Assembly: GCA_003229935.1 (NCBI GenBank)
Contig: QIGD01000006.1
Location: 1-19,443, forward strand
Reading direction: 5' to 3'
DNA from: Methanobacteriota archaeon
Lineage (GTDB): Archaea; Hydrothermarchaeota; Hydrothermarchaeia; Hydrothermarchaeales; BMS3B
DNA: 19,443 bases
The position numbers and the translations under genes are program-made. Every line of letters begins with the position of its first letter. The stretch's first letter is position 1. Under the pieces are notes generated by a model. It was not told the DNA's origin. It worked only from the letters and a program-made list of their open reading frames with translations, and ran no database searches. Of this stretch, positions 5,855 through 13,301 are shown in pieces.

Positions 5855-7777
5855 TTGGAAAAAATTAAATATAAAACTACTGAGGAAGTTAAGGTGCCTG
5901 AGAGCCTTATCAATCAGGTTATAGGTCAGGAGGATGCAGTAGAAATTATAGTCAAAGCTGCCAAGCAGAAGAGGCACATTCTTCTCATAGGAGACCCTGG
6001 AACAGGGAAATCCATGCTGGGCAGGGCAATGGCTGAACTTTTGCCTACAGAAGAGTTGGAGGACATACTTGTCCATCCAAATCTTGAGGATAAAAATAAT
6101 CCGCGTATTGAACTGGTCAAGGCAGGTACCGGTGAACAAATTATTAAAGGTTACAGGGATCAGAGGAAGAAGGCCGAAGCCCCTATAAATCTAATGTTCA
6201 AAGCGCTCTTTATTATACTTGGTTTAATTATAATTTATTATACTATTGTGATGCGCCAGCCCTATATTCTGTTTCTGGGTATTATTGCCTTTGTGTTCCT
6301 GCTAATGGGACGTCAGTATGTTAAGGTTAAGGATGATGTTCAGGTGCCTAAGCTGCTGGTAAACAACAAGGACAAAAAGGTTGTTCCGTTTATAGATGCC
6401 ACAGGGTCACATGCTGGCGCCCTTCTTGGTGATGTACGTCATGACCCATTTCAGAGTGGTGGCCTTGAAACCCCTCCTCACGAACTTATCGAGGCAGGTG
6501 CTATTCATAGAGCACATAAGGGAGTACTTTTTGTGGATGAAATTGCCACACTGGGAATGTCATCCCAGCAGTCCCTGCTAACAGCAATGCAGGATGGAAA
6601 ATCTTCCATTACAGGTCGGAGTGAGAGGTCAAGTGGGGCAATGGTTAGAACAGAACCTGCGCCATGTGAATTTGTGCTGGTGGCGGCTGGTAATCTTGAA
6701 GTTATGAAACATATGCACCCTGCCCTGAGGTCAAGGATAAGGGGTTCCGGCTATGAAATTTATATGAAGAATGTTATGGAGGATACGCCGGAAAACTGCG
6801 AAAAGCTTGTGCGTTTTGTTGCACAGGAAGTTATCAAGGACACCAAAATCCCACATTTTACAATGAAAGCTGTTGACCTTATTATCAAAGAAGCCAGAAA
6901 AAGGGCAGGCCGCAGCGGAAATCTAACCTTAAAACTGAGAGGTCTTGGAGGCCTGATAAGGGCTGCTGGTGATGTTGCTATAAGCGAAAATGCTGAATCT
7001 GTAGAACCTGAACATGTAATCAAGGCTAAGAGTATTTCAAAAACTCTGGAACAGCAGATTGCCGACAGATACATCAGCCAGAAGAAAGATTATGAAGTAT
7101 ATAAGACAGAAGGTGCTGAAATTGGCAAGGTCAATGGTCTGGCTGTTATTGGTAATGACAGTGGTATTATTCTGCCGATTGTGGCTGAGGTTACTCCTTC
7201 TCAGAGCCGGGATGAAGGGAAGATTATTGCAACAGGCAAGCTCAAGATTATAGCCCGAGAAGCTATTCAGAATGTCTCTGCAATTATTAAAAAGCATACA
7301 GGCATGGATGTTTCGAAATATGATGTTCATATCCAGTTTCTCCAGACCTATGAGGGTGTGGAGGGTGACAGCGCAAGCATAAGTGTAGCCACAGCAGTAT
7401 TTTCTGCTCTTGAGAATCTGCCTGTAAACCAGAATGTTGCCATGACAGGCAGTTTGAGTGTCAGAGGTGATGTACTACCTATCGGAGGTGTCAATGCTAA
7501 GATTGAGGCAGCAATAAGTGCAGGAATAGGCAAGGTTATTATCCCCAAGGGTAACATGAAGGATGTCATGCTGGACACAACGAAAAAGGGGGAAATCGAG
7601 GTAATTAGTGTTAAAAGCCTTTCTGAAGTTCTTGAACACGCCCTTGTATGGGATAATGCTAAAGAAGGGCTTATTGGACGTTTTAAAGACCTCATACAGA
7701 TTTCTACTTCTATGGAAGGGGCTATCAATCCAAAGGAATCTAGCAGCAAAAAGGATTTGTTATGTAATGGCTTTTGA
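5855..7777 (+). CDS. lonB: Archaeal LonB, membrane-anchored ATP-dependent protease
   Basis: About 640 residues. Walker A GDPGTGKS (~46-53) is followed by an insert with two membrane helices (~113-131 and ~135-152), the feature that anchors archaeal LonB to the inner membrane face. Then come Walker B LFVDEI (~225-230), sensor regions, and a C-terminal Lon protease domain with a Ser-Lys dyad: Ser~506 in EGDSAS and Lys~549 in GGVNAK. It degrades misfolded and regulatory proteins. I chose the TTG at 5855 because AGGTGA lies 5 nt before it, as at several other starts here; the frame also extends to a TTG at 5810, close to the predicted transcript start. A 20-30 residue tail follows the protease domain. 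Single-gene unit, convergent with the lipoprotein gene. Confidence 0.95.
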   Translation: MEKIKYKTTEEVKVPESLINQVIGQEDAVEIIVKAAKQKRHILLIGDPGTGKSMLGRAMAELLPTEELEDILVHPNLEDKNNPRIELVKAGTGEQIIKGYRDQRKKAEAPINLMFKALFIILGLIIIYYTIVMRQPYILFLGIIAFVFLLMGRQYVKVKDDVQVPKLLVNNKDKKVVPFIDATGSHAGALLGDVRHDPFQSGGLETPPHELIEAGAIHRAHKGVLFVDEIATLGMSSQQSLLTAMQDGKSSITGRSERSSGAMVRTEPAPCEFVLVAAGNLEVMKHMHPALRSRIRGSGYEIYMKNVMEDTPENCEKLVRFVAQEVIKDTKIPHFTMKAVDLIIKEARKRAGRSGNLTLKLRGLGGLIRAAGDVAISENAESVEPEHVIKAKSISKTLEQQIADRYISQKKDYEVYKTEGAEIGKVNGLAVIGNDSGIILPIVAEVTPSQSRDEGKIIATGKLKIIAREAIQNVSAIIKKHTGMDVSKYDVHIQFLQTYEGVEGDSASISVATAVFSALENLPVNQNVAMTGSLSVRGDVLPIGGVNAKIEAAISAGIGKVIIPKGNMKDVMLDTTKKGEIEVISVKSLSEVLEHALVWDNAKEGLIGRFKDLIQISTSMEGAINPKESSSKKDLLCNGF

Positions 7778-7815
7778 ATATTGAATATAAAAACAAAAAA
7801 AGTATTAAAAAGGTG

Positions 7816-8235
7816 TTATGGGATGCTATATCCAGCACGGCGCCATGCCTCTGTTCCCCCTTCGAGGTAGTAGATATTTTTATAGCCGAGTTCGTACAGC
7901 GACTCAATTGCAGGAAAGCTCATGGGCCCTCCCATCATGTCGTACACCACTATCTTTGTTGACCTGTCCTTTGGCAGCTTGTAAGCATATTGCTTTATCT
8001 TGTTGTAGGGAATAACGGCATCTGTGCCACGAATATTCTGCACGGGTACGTTGACATCCACGAGAAAGATATTCTCGCCCTGGTCCAGCATTGTCTTCAA
8101 TTGTTGGGAAGATATTCCACGATGCTCTACATTTACAGCATTGGATGCCTGAGTTTTTGTACCAGTTCCATTATGAATACAGCCTGCAAAGAGCAAAAGA
8201 GTCGCCAATAAAAGTAATCCAACTATTCTGTTCAT
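7816..8235 (-). CDS. Rhodanese-fold lipoprotein lacking the catalytic cysteine
   Basis: 139 residues from the ATG at 8235 (an upstream in-frame TTG at 8244 is less likely). Residues 1-19 form a signal peptide with lipobox LFAGC, so Cys19 should be lipid-modified and the protein held outside the cell. Residues ~40-139 match a single rhodanese domain: the DVN strand, the IVVYD strand and active loop, and the C-terminal EGGTEAWRRAGY. The loop begins with Asp99 (YDMMGGPMS) where active sulfurtransferases have Cys, so sulfur transfer by the usual route is not expected. It may bind a ligand or partner instead. The minus-strand TATA-like CTATAATT lies about 35 nt upstream of the start. The substrate is unknown. 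Confidence 0.82.
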   Translation of the reverse strand: MNRIVGLLLLATLLLFAGCIHNGTGTKTQASNAVNVEHRGISSQQLKTMLDQGENIFLVDVNVPVQNIRGTDAVIPYNKIKQYAYKLPKDRSTKIVVYDMMGGPMSFPAIESLYELGYKNIYYLEGGTEAWRRAGYSIP

Positions 8236-8331
8236 ATGTAACAAACAGATTTTAACAAGATTAAAGGAATTATAGATTTCTGTAATGTCTCAGGCTGCTG
8301 AAATATGTACTTTCAATATTCAGTGGAAAGT

Positions 8332-8339
8332 TATTTAAA
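8332..8339 (+). promoter_or_regulatory. TATA box of the UPF0104 gene
   Basis: TATTTAAA predicts a transcript start near 8362, giving a leader of about 90 nt before the TTG at 8454. That leader contains the hairpin at 8388-8404. Otherwise the 218-nt gap between the lipoprotein and this gene shows no ORF or RNA gene that I can recognise. Confidence 0.45.
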
Positions 8340-8387
8340 TAGAGTCTAGTGAAATCAATTCTTAAGAGTATCATTTAATTTCAACTA

Positions 8388-8404
8388 CCCTTCTATTAGA
8401 AGGG
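8388..8404 (+). other. Leader hairpin followed by G and T runs
   Basis: CCCTTCT and AGAAGGG form a perfect 7-bp stem with an ATT loop, followed by GGG and TTTT. It looks like a small intrinsic terminator but lies between the predicted promoter and the UPF0104 start, so it may act as a leader attenuator or only limit read-through. Confidence 0.4.
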
Positions 8405-8453
8405 GGGTTTTATTGCCCAAATGAAATGGAAGTAATATAGAATGGTGAGATAA

Positions 8454-9398
8454 TTGCAGTTGAGATATTCGATGGTCAGAAAGGTAATTAATCTTTTAAT
8501 TCTCGTTGTAGCTATTGTGTTGGTTTACTTTTACTGGCATAAATTTCTGTCTCTTGCCGATACTACATTAAAATACCTCAAAAACATAATATTAAAATAT
8601 GTGCTTTTAGCCTTCTTTGTATATCTTACTGTTATAGTTGTGATAGCTGCCAGATGGAAAACCATTCTTGGTTATCTGGACTATAGATTTAAAACTGCCT
8701 CTCTGGTTCCTATCATTTTTGGAACAGTACCTATAAATAATCTCACGCCTGCCAATCGTATGGGAGGGGAACCATTAAGGATTCTCTGGATTAAAGAAAA
8801 GTTTGGTGTTTCCTATACTCCGGCAATTATGTCTGTATTATTCGAAAGAATTTCAGAAGCTATACCTGGAGTTATTCTTATCGGTTTTACTCTGTATTTC
8901 ATGATATCCTTTTTTCAACCGGATTATAATCTTATCAGAATTATAAAATATATCCTGATTATTATCTTGGTTCTGAGTTTGGCTTTCTATATTTTTAGAA
9001 CAAAACTTACATCATTGAGAGTTGGATTTGGGGCATATTCAACGAAGCTCCGGCCAGCTCTTGTGCCCGCCCTTCTTTATTCTATTTTTATATGGGTGCT
9101 GGATGCCACAAGGCTTAAGCTTATAGCTATGTCTTTTGGTGTGCCAATATCATTCAAGCTTATTATAATAGTCACAATTCTCTTTATTGTACTGGGCGCT
9201 ATACCTTTGACCCCCGGAGGTCTAGGTATTGTTGAAGGCGGAGTTATCCCTGTGTTAAATGCTTTTGGTATTCCTCTGGGTGTGGCGATAGGGATAGTAG
9301 TTGTGGAGAGGTTTATATCCTACTTTTTGGGCAGTATAATCGGTTTATTTTTTCTATTACATTTTGGAGGACTTAAAATATGGAAAAATAAAGGATAG
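8454..9398 (+). CDS. UPF0104 / lysylphosphatidylglycerol-synthase-TM-like membrane protein
   Basis: 314 residues, almost wholly hydrophobic, about eight membrane helices, matching the PF03706 family (the membrane domain of MprF and stand-alone archaeal relatives). Typical motifs are NRMGGEPLRILWI around residue 100, FERISEAIPG around 125, and a C-terminal PLTPGGLGIVEGG followed by VVVERFISY. Relatives are thought to flip lipids or glycolipids across the membrane; no catalytic domain is attached here. I keep the TTG at 8454 because GGTGA is 5 nt upstream; the ATG at 8472 has a poorer site. The substrate cannot be told from the sequence. Confidence 0.88.
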   Translation: MQLRYSMVRKVINLLILVVAIVLVYFYWHKFLSLADTTLKYLKNIILKYVLLAFFVYLTVIVVIAARWKTILGYLDYRFKTASLVPIIFGTVPINNLTPANRMGGEPLRILWIKEKFGVSYTPAIMSVLFERISEAIPGVILIGFTLYFMISFFQPDYNLIRIIKYILIIILVLSLAFYIFRTKLTSLRVGFGAYSTKLRPALVPALLYSIFIWVLDATRLKLIAMSFGVPISFKLIIIVTILFIVLGAIPLTPGGLGIVEGGVIPVLNAFGIPLGVAIGIVVVERFISYFLGSIIGLFFLLHFGGLKIWKNKG

Positions 9399-9447
9399 TA
9401 CTGAGCAATCTATTATAGCTTATTAAAGAAACTCATGGTACTGGACA

Positions 9448-9558
9448 ACGCTAGGTTGTGTAAAACTCATGTTTGTATAAAAATAAACTAGATATATCCT
9501 ATGAATCAAAGATTAGGTAGAAAATTCATAAGATATATGGTTTTACACAGTCTGACGT
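9448..9558. mobile_element. MITE, copy 1 (111 bp)
   Basis: The ends are inverted: GGTTGTGTAAAAC (9454-9466) against GTTTTACACAGTC (9540-9552), flanked by less matched outer bases ending GACGT. No coding capacity. The same ends and some internal bases (ATCAAA, AAATT) recur in the element at 12634-12748 in the same orientation. It sits between the convergent UPF0104 and leuB-type genes. The rest of that gap (9399-9447 and 9559-9668) shows only a short repeated ATAAGTCT and nothing else I can identify. Confidence 0.75.
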
Positions 9559-9668
9559 AGCGTAGAATCATCAGGTCTTTACTCGTGGGAGTATGTCAGT
9601 ATTATTCTATAAGTCTATAAGTCTATAGCTAATAACTTGGTTGGAGCGACGACAATATATCAGGGATG

Positions 9669-10796
9669 TTATCTTCTGAGCTCCTTCACTTTTTCAGCTA
9701 TTACGTTGCCCATTTCCTCTGTAGAAGAATTCCCTCCCAGATCTGGTGTTCTAAATCTTCTCTCTCTTAACACCTCCTCTACACTCTTTTCTATCAGTGC
9801 ACCTGCTCTATCCTCTCCAAGACTCTGAAGCATCAGGGCTCCTGCCATAATCTGAGCTATTGGATTGACTATTCCCTTGCCGGCGATATCCGGTGCAGAA
9901 CCATGCACAGGTTCAAACATACTCACACCTGTCGGATTAATATTTCCGCTCGAAGCCAGTCCTATCCCGCCCTGAATCTGTGCCCCTAAATCTGTGATAA
10001 TATCTCCAAACATATTTGGGGTGACAACAACCTTATATTTCTCTGGCCTGCTCAGGAAGAACATGGTTATGGCATCCACAAAAGTGTATTCAGTCTCCAC
10101 TTCAGGGTAGCCCCCAGCCACATCCTCAAAAACATCCCTCCAGAGAGAATAAATATGGGTGAGAACATTAGCTTTATCCACACTTGTAACTTTCTTTTTA
10201 TCCCTGGCAATAGCGAGCTCAAAAGCATACTCAATCACCCTTTTTGCTCCTTCTTTTGAAATAACACCTATCTGGTATGCAATCTCCTCACTCCCGTCGC
10301 TCTCAACATCAATGTTAAACTTGAGGTTGTAAAGTTCTCTCAGCACATCAAGCTCTATTTTACTTTTTCTGCCCTTAAATCTGTCTCCTATGCCCACATA
10401 AAAATCCTCTGTGTTCTCCCTAACTACATAGAAGTCTATATCTCTCTCGCCTCTGAGAGGACACTCAATACTCGGGTAGAGCTTAACAGGTCTGAGATTA
10501 ATATACTGGTCATAATAGAAGCGAATCTTCAGTAGAATACCCTGTTCCAAGACACCTGGCTTAACTCTGGGGTCGCCAACTGAGCCAAAGAAAATTGCCT
10601 TCATTCTCTTAATCTCTTCCAGAGCATCATCAGGCAATAACTCTCCTGTACTTATGTAATGTTGTCCACCAAAAGGATATTCAACAAAGTCAAACTCTAT
10701 ATTCTCAACCTCTCCAACAGCTTCAAGAACCTTGAGACCTTCTCTGATAACTTCACTGCCAACGCCATCTCCAGGAATAACAGCTATTCTGTACAT
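9669..10796 (-). CDS. leuB: 3-isopropylmalate dehydrogenase-type beta-decarboxylating dehydrogenase
   Basis: 375 residues, family length. Begins YRIAVIPGDGVGSEV, the nucleotide-enzyme start of the IPMDH/ICDH family. FFGSVGDPR, VVRENTEDFYVG, VDKANVL and MFGDIITDLG supply the substrate Arg/Tyr/Lys and metal-binding Asp residues, and FEPVHGSAPDIAGKG is the coenzyme loop. An NAD-type enzyme oxidising and decarboxylating a 2-hydroxy acid is expected: isopropylmalate for leucine, though homoisocitrate (AksF, coenzyme B) or tartrate/malate relatives are close and cannot be excluded. No leuA, leuC or leuD is in the window. GGTGA lies 4 nt before the ATG. It lies 79 bp downstream of argB on the same strand and has its own TATA-like sequence in that gap near 10850. 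Confidence 0.88.
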   Translation of the reverse strand: MYRIAVIPGDGVGSEVIREGLKVLEAVGEVENIEFDFVEYPFGGQHYISTGELLPDDALEEIKRMKAIFFGSVGDPRVKPGVLEQGILLKIRFYYDQYINLRPVKLYPSIECPLRGERDIDFYVVRENTEDFYVGIGDRFKGRKSKIELDVLRELYNLKFNIDVESDGSEEIAYQIGVISKEGAKRVIEYAFELAIARDKKKVTSVDKANVLTHIYSLWRDVFEDVAGGYPEVETEYTFVDAITMFFLSRPEKYKVVVTPNMFGDIITDLGAQIQGGIGLASSGNINPTGVSMFEPVHGSAPDIAGKGIVNPIAQIMAGALMLQSLGEDRAGALIEKSVEEVLRERRFRTPDLGGNSSTEEMGNVIAEKVKELRR

Positions 10797-10875
10797 AATG
10801 TCACCACTCTAAATTCTTTAAGGAATCAATCTTATTAAATCTTATGGTATAAATATAGCGGGACAGAATAATTTA

Positions 10876-11763
10876 TCAAAGTTCCAGCATGGTACCTATG
10901 CCTTCATCTGTGAAAAGCTCAAGAAGTATGCTGTGACTAACCCTGCCGTCTATAATATGAGCAGCTTCAACATCGTTCAGTAGAGCTCTTTTGCAGGCTT
11001 CAATTTTCGGAAGCATTGAACCCTGTATTATCTTTCTTTTTATAAGGGTTTTTATTTTTGTTGTCTTCAGCTTTTTTATCAGACTTCCCGTGTCATTGAC
11101 ATCCATGAGTACTCCAGGTACATCGGTGAGGACTATAAGCCTCCTGGCTTTTACTGCTGAGGCTATTTCCCCTGCCACAGTGTCAGCGTTGAGGTTCAGG
11201 CTTTCTCCCTCTTCAGTCAATCCCACAGGTGAAATAACAGGAATATAATCATTAGAAGTAAGAATTTCAAGAATTTCAGAATTTATATTTTTGATTTCTC
11301 CCACATAGCCAAGGTCAACTTCAAGTTCCTCTCCGTCCCTGATTATCTTCTTTGGACTGCTCTGTTTTGCAATTATAAGCCTTCCATCTTTTCCTGAAAG
11401 CCCCACTGCTGGACAGCTATATGCATTGAATTTTGACACAAGTTCTGTATTTATCTTCCCAACAAGTACCATTTTAACTACGTCGAGAGTATCTTTGTCT
11501 GTAACTCGAAGTCCTGATATAAATTTTGGTTCAATTCCCATCTTTTTCATAGCTGTTGTAATTTCTGGTCCGCCGCCATGTACAATTATAGGCTTCATAC
11601 CGACATATTTCAGAAGGATGGTGTCCTTTATTGTCCATTCCATGGCTTTACTATCAAGCATGGCATGACCGCCATACTTTATAACAACATAGCTATTATA
11701 GAACTTCTCTATATATGGCAGAGCTTGGGCAAGAATTTCTGCTCTGAGAGCTTTTTCATTCAT
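10876..11763 (-). CDS. argB: Acetylglutamate kinase
   Basis: 295 residues, normal length. It phosphorylates N-acetylglutamate, the second step of the acetylated arginine pathway. Signatures are VIKYGGHAM (~27-35, phosphate-binding Lys), IVHGGGPEI (~60-68), SGLRVTD (~83-89), a central NLNADTVAGEIA, and LTDVPGVL in the C-terminal ATP-binding half. The start ATG has no Shine-Dalgarno sequence but a TATA box is centred 28 nt upstream, so the mRNA is probably leaderless. The next gene on the strand is the leuB-type dehydrogenase; other arginine genes are not present. The decayed insertion element lies directly upstream of its promoter. Confidence 0.96.
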   Translation of the reverse strand: MNEKALRAEILAQALPYIEKFYNSYVVIKYGGHAMLDSKAMEWTIKDTILLKYVGMKPIIVHGGGPEITTAMKKMGIEPKFISGLRVTDKDTLDVVKMVLVGKINTELVSKFNAYSCPAVGLSGKDGRLIIAKQSSPKKIIRDGEELEVDLGYVGEIKNINSEILEILTSNDYIPVISPVGLTEEGESLNLNADTVAGEIASAVKARRLIVLTDVPGVLMDVNDTGSLIKKLKTTKIKTLIKRKIIQGSMLPKIEACKRALLNDVEAAHIIDGRVSHSILLELFTDEGIGTMLEL

Positions 11764-11787
11764 TGTAAATATTCTTGACTTTCAGTG

Positions 11788-11795
11788 TATTTAAA
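11788..11795 (-). promoter_or_regulatory. TATA box of argB
   Basis: On the minus strand this reads TTTAAATA, centred 28 nt before the argB ATG at 11763. It lies only a few bases from the edge of the insertion-element remnant that begins near 11807, so the insertion has replaced whatever was upstream of the core promoter. Confidence 0.6.
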
Positions 11796-11820
11796 GATTT
11801 GTTTCAGGATGCTGTGTCGC

Positions 11821-12615
11821 TTAACTCACATTAATTATCATATTGTATGCAAATAATTTCAATGAAATTTCCTTCATCATATTCTCAAACTTTTTAGCAT
11901 TTACATACTCCCCCAAGTTTCTCTTATAATTAGAAAATGCTGTTTCGGCCTTCCATCTCTGTCAAGTTTTCATATCCATGAGATTTAAACTTCATAATCT
12001 TTTCAGCCCTTTCCCTGTAACTTCTTGATTTAGTAGATGCATTCTTTCTAATCTTAATAGCAGGTTTGATTCCCTTCTCTTTCAGGGATCTGAAATTATC
12101 CTTTGTGTCATACGTTCCATCTACTATAACCTTAGTTATTTTTCCCCTATTTGAACTCTCATCCAATCAGCTCTTTAAACTTCTTAGAATCACCAGTATC
12201 TTCCATAGTAACTCTAAAAGCAGTTACTTCTTTTGTTTTCGTGTTAATTGCAAAGTGTATCTTAAGATATCCCCTTTTGAGTTTCCATTTGTGTCTTAAC
12301 TATTCTCCACGTTTAGTTAAATTAATGCCAGTAGCATCGATAGCTAAAGTTATGGGTTCTACCTAGTCTATAATGGATTCGTTCAGGCATAACTTGCTTA
12401 TTTTCTATGAATAGTGGCAGGGTCAGGCTTTTTGATACTAGGAATAAATTCAATCAATACTTTTATAAACCCTCAGTCTGGCGGAAGAGTAGTTTGAATC
12501 CTATATGCAATAATGCCAGAAAACGAATGAAACTCTCAGAATAAGTACATGGTCTATCTCACCTGTTCTTATTCATTGTATCTAAGTCATTATCCCAGCT
12601 AGCTAAGAATTCCAT
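11821..12615 (-). pseudogene. Decayed IS5/ISH-like DDE transposase
   Basis: On the minus strand, pieces in different frames join into one transposase of about 260 residues. In order: WDNDLDTMNKN and FLALLHIGFKLLFRQ at the start; LAIDATGINLT (first catalytic Asp) and GEW; KWKLKRGYLKIHFAINTKTK; KVIVDGTYDTKDNF (second Asp) and IKPAIKIRKNAS; and a C-terminal RNLGEYVNAKKFENM ending at the TAA at 11821. Several frameshifts and in-frame stops interrupt it; the longest open piece is 11930-12166. A diverged inverted-repeat end (near 11807-11830) overlaps the stop. The conserved block order identifies an IS5-like family related to haloarchaeal and methanogen elements; it can no longer move itself. Confidence 0.85.
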
Positions 12616-12633
12616 GTCTAAAAGTAGTTCACC

Positions 12634-12748
12634 ACGTCAGGTTGTGTAAAAACTCATGTTTCCATGAAAAACGTGCAACATATGCACATTAAATCAAAAG
12701 ATGGGTTATAAAATTTACAAAATTGGTGTTTTTCACACAGTCTGACGT
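12634..12748. mobile_element. MITE, copy 2 (115 bp), next to the decayed transposase
   Basis: Perfect outer ends ACGTCAG (12634-12640) and CTGACGT (12742-12748), continued by the imperfect pair GGTTGTGTAAAAAC and GTTTTTCACACAGTC. Same orientation, similar size and shared internal words as the copy at 9448-9558. It lies immediately upstream of the transposase remnant, so it is either an independent insertion or the structured end of that element. From 12749 to 12862 there is only the promoter of the next gene. Confidence 0.75.
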
Positions 12749-12794
12749 CTTACTAATTCATTATTATTCTTTCCAATTCCTTTTGAAACAAAGA

Positions 12795-12803
12795 TTATAA
12801 ATA
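12795..12803 (+). promoter_or_regulatory. TATA box of the small secreted protein gene
   Basis: TTATAAATA predicts a transcript start near 12825 and a leader of about 38 nt carrying AGGTGA at 12851-12856, six bases before the ATG at 12863. Confidence 0.55.
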
Positions 12804-12862
12804 TTAGAATATAGAGATATACCTCATGTTTTATCTAAAATTATTTTTACAGGTGATACAAA

Positions 12863-13159
12863 ATGGAAAAATCGAAATCAGTAGGGATATTACTGGTAGT
12901 AATCCTATTGGGTAGTAGTATTTTCGCTGGAAGTGTAATGGCACAGACTGCTGGGAAAAATAATAAGTCTTTGAAGGCTTCTATAAATCCTGTTCATTTG
13001 GAATCATGGCAGATTATAACACCTTTTGGCATATACAATGTAACTAGGACAACCACAATATATAAAACACCAGATGGTGTTACACATATGGAAGGTATAC
13101 GCATAAGCAATACACAACCAAACATAATAGAAAATCAAGGAATAAGTAATGGGAGATAA
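12863..13159 (+). CDS. Small secreted protein of unknown function
   Basis: 98 residues. Residues 1-28 form a signal peptide: Lys near the start, a hydrophobic core ILLVVILLGSSIFAG, and a likely cleavage site after VMA. The mature part is about 70 residues, polar, with no cysteines and no motif I recognise; residues ~45-80 look beta-rich (ITPFGIYNVT, TTTIYKTPDGV). A good TATA box and an AGGTGA site 6 nt before the ATG make it a real gene despite its size. It lies alone between a MITE and the molybdate transporter, and is followed by inverted repeats that may end its transcript. I do not know its function. Confidence 0.7.
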   Translation: MEKSKSVGILLVVILLGSSIFAGSVMAQTAGKNNKSLKASINPVHLESWQIITPFGIYNVTRTTTIYKTPDGVTHMEGIRISNTQPNIIENQGISNGR

Positions 13160-13189
13160 TTATTTATCTATCATTTTTTTTTGAAACGG

Positions 13190-13254
13190 CTTTGTGTATA
13201 AAGTCTTATTTTTTATCTACTTTATACACAGGCGATACTTTTTTACACACAAAG
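13190..13254 (+). other. Competing inverted repeats between the secreted-protein and transporter genes
   Basis: TGTGTATAAAGT (13193-13204) and ACTTTATACACA (13219-13230) are a perfect 12-bp inverted repeat with a 14-nt T-rich spacer. A second possible pair is CTTTGTGT (13190-13197) with ACACAAAG (13247-13254); it reuses bases of the first, so both cannot form at once. T-runs lie inside and after. It may terminate the upstream transcript, or be a regulator site about 70-110 bp upstream of the molybdate transporter start. Confidence 0.5.
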
Positions 13255-13271
13255 TCAACAATACAAAAAAG

Positions 13272-13279
13272 TTTAAATA
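13272..13279 (+). promoter_or_regulatory. TATA box of the MOT1-type transporter
   Basis: TTTAAATA preceded by an A-rich stretch is centred about 26 nt before the ATG at 13302, and no Shine-Dalgarno sequence precedes the start. The gene therefore appears to give a leaderless mRNA. Confidence 0.6.
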
Positions 13280-13301
13280 TTCTACAGTAAAATTATAATT
13301 G

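Noticed and set aside
7774..7962. Plus-strand open frame after lonB
   Set aside because: It is antisense to the rhodanese-like lipoprotein, has no ribosome site and no recognisable domain.
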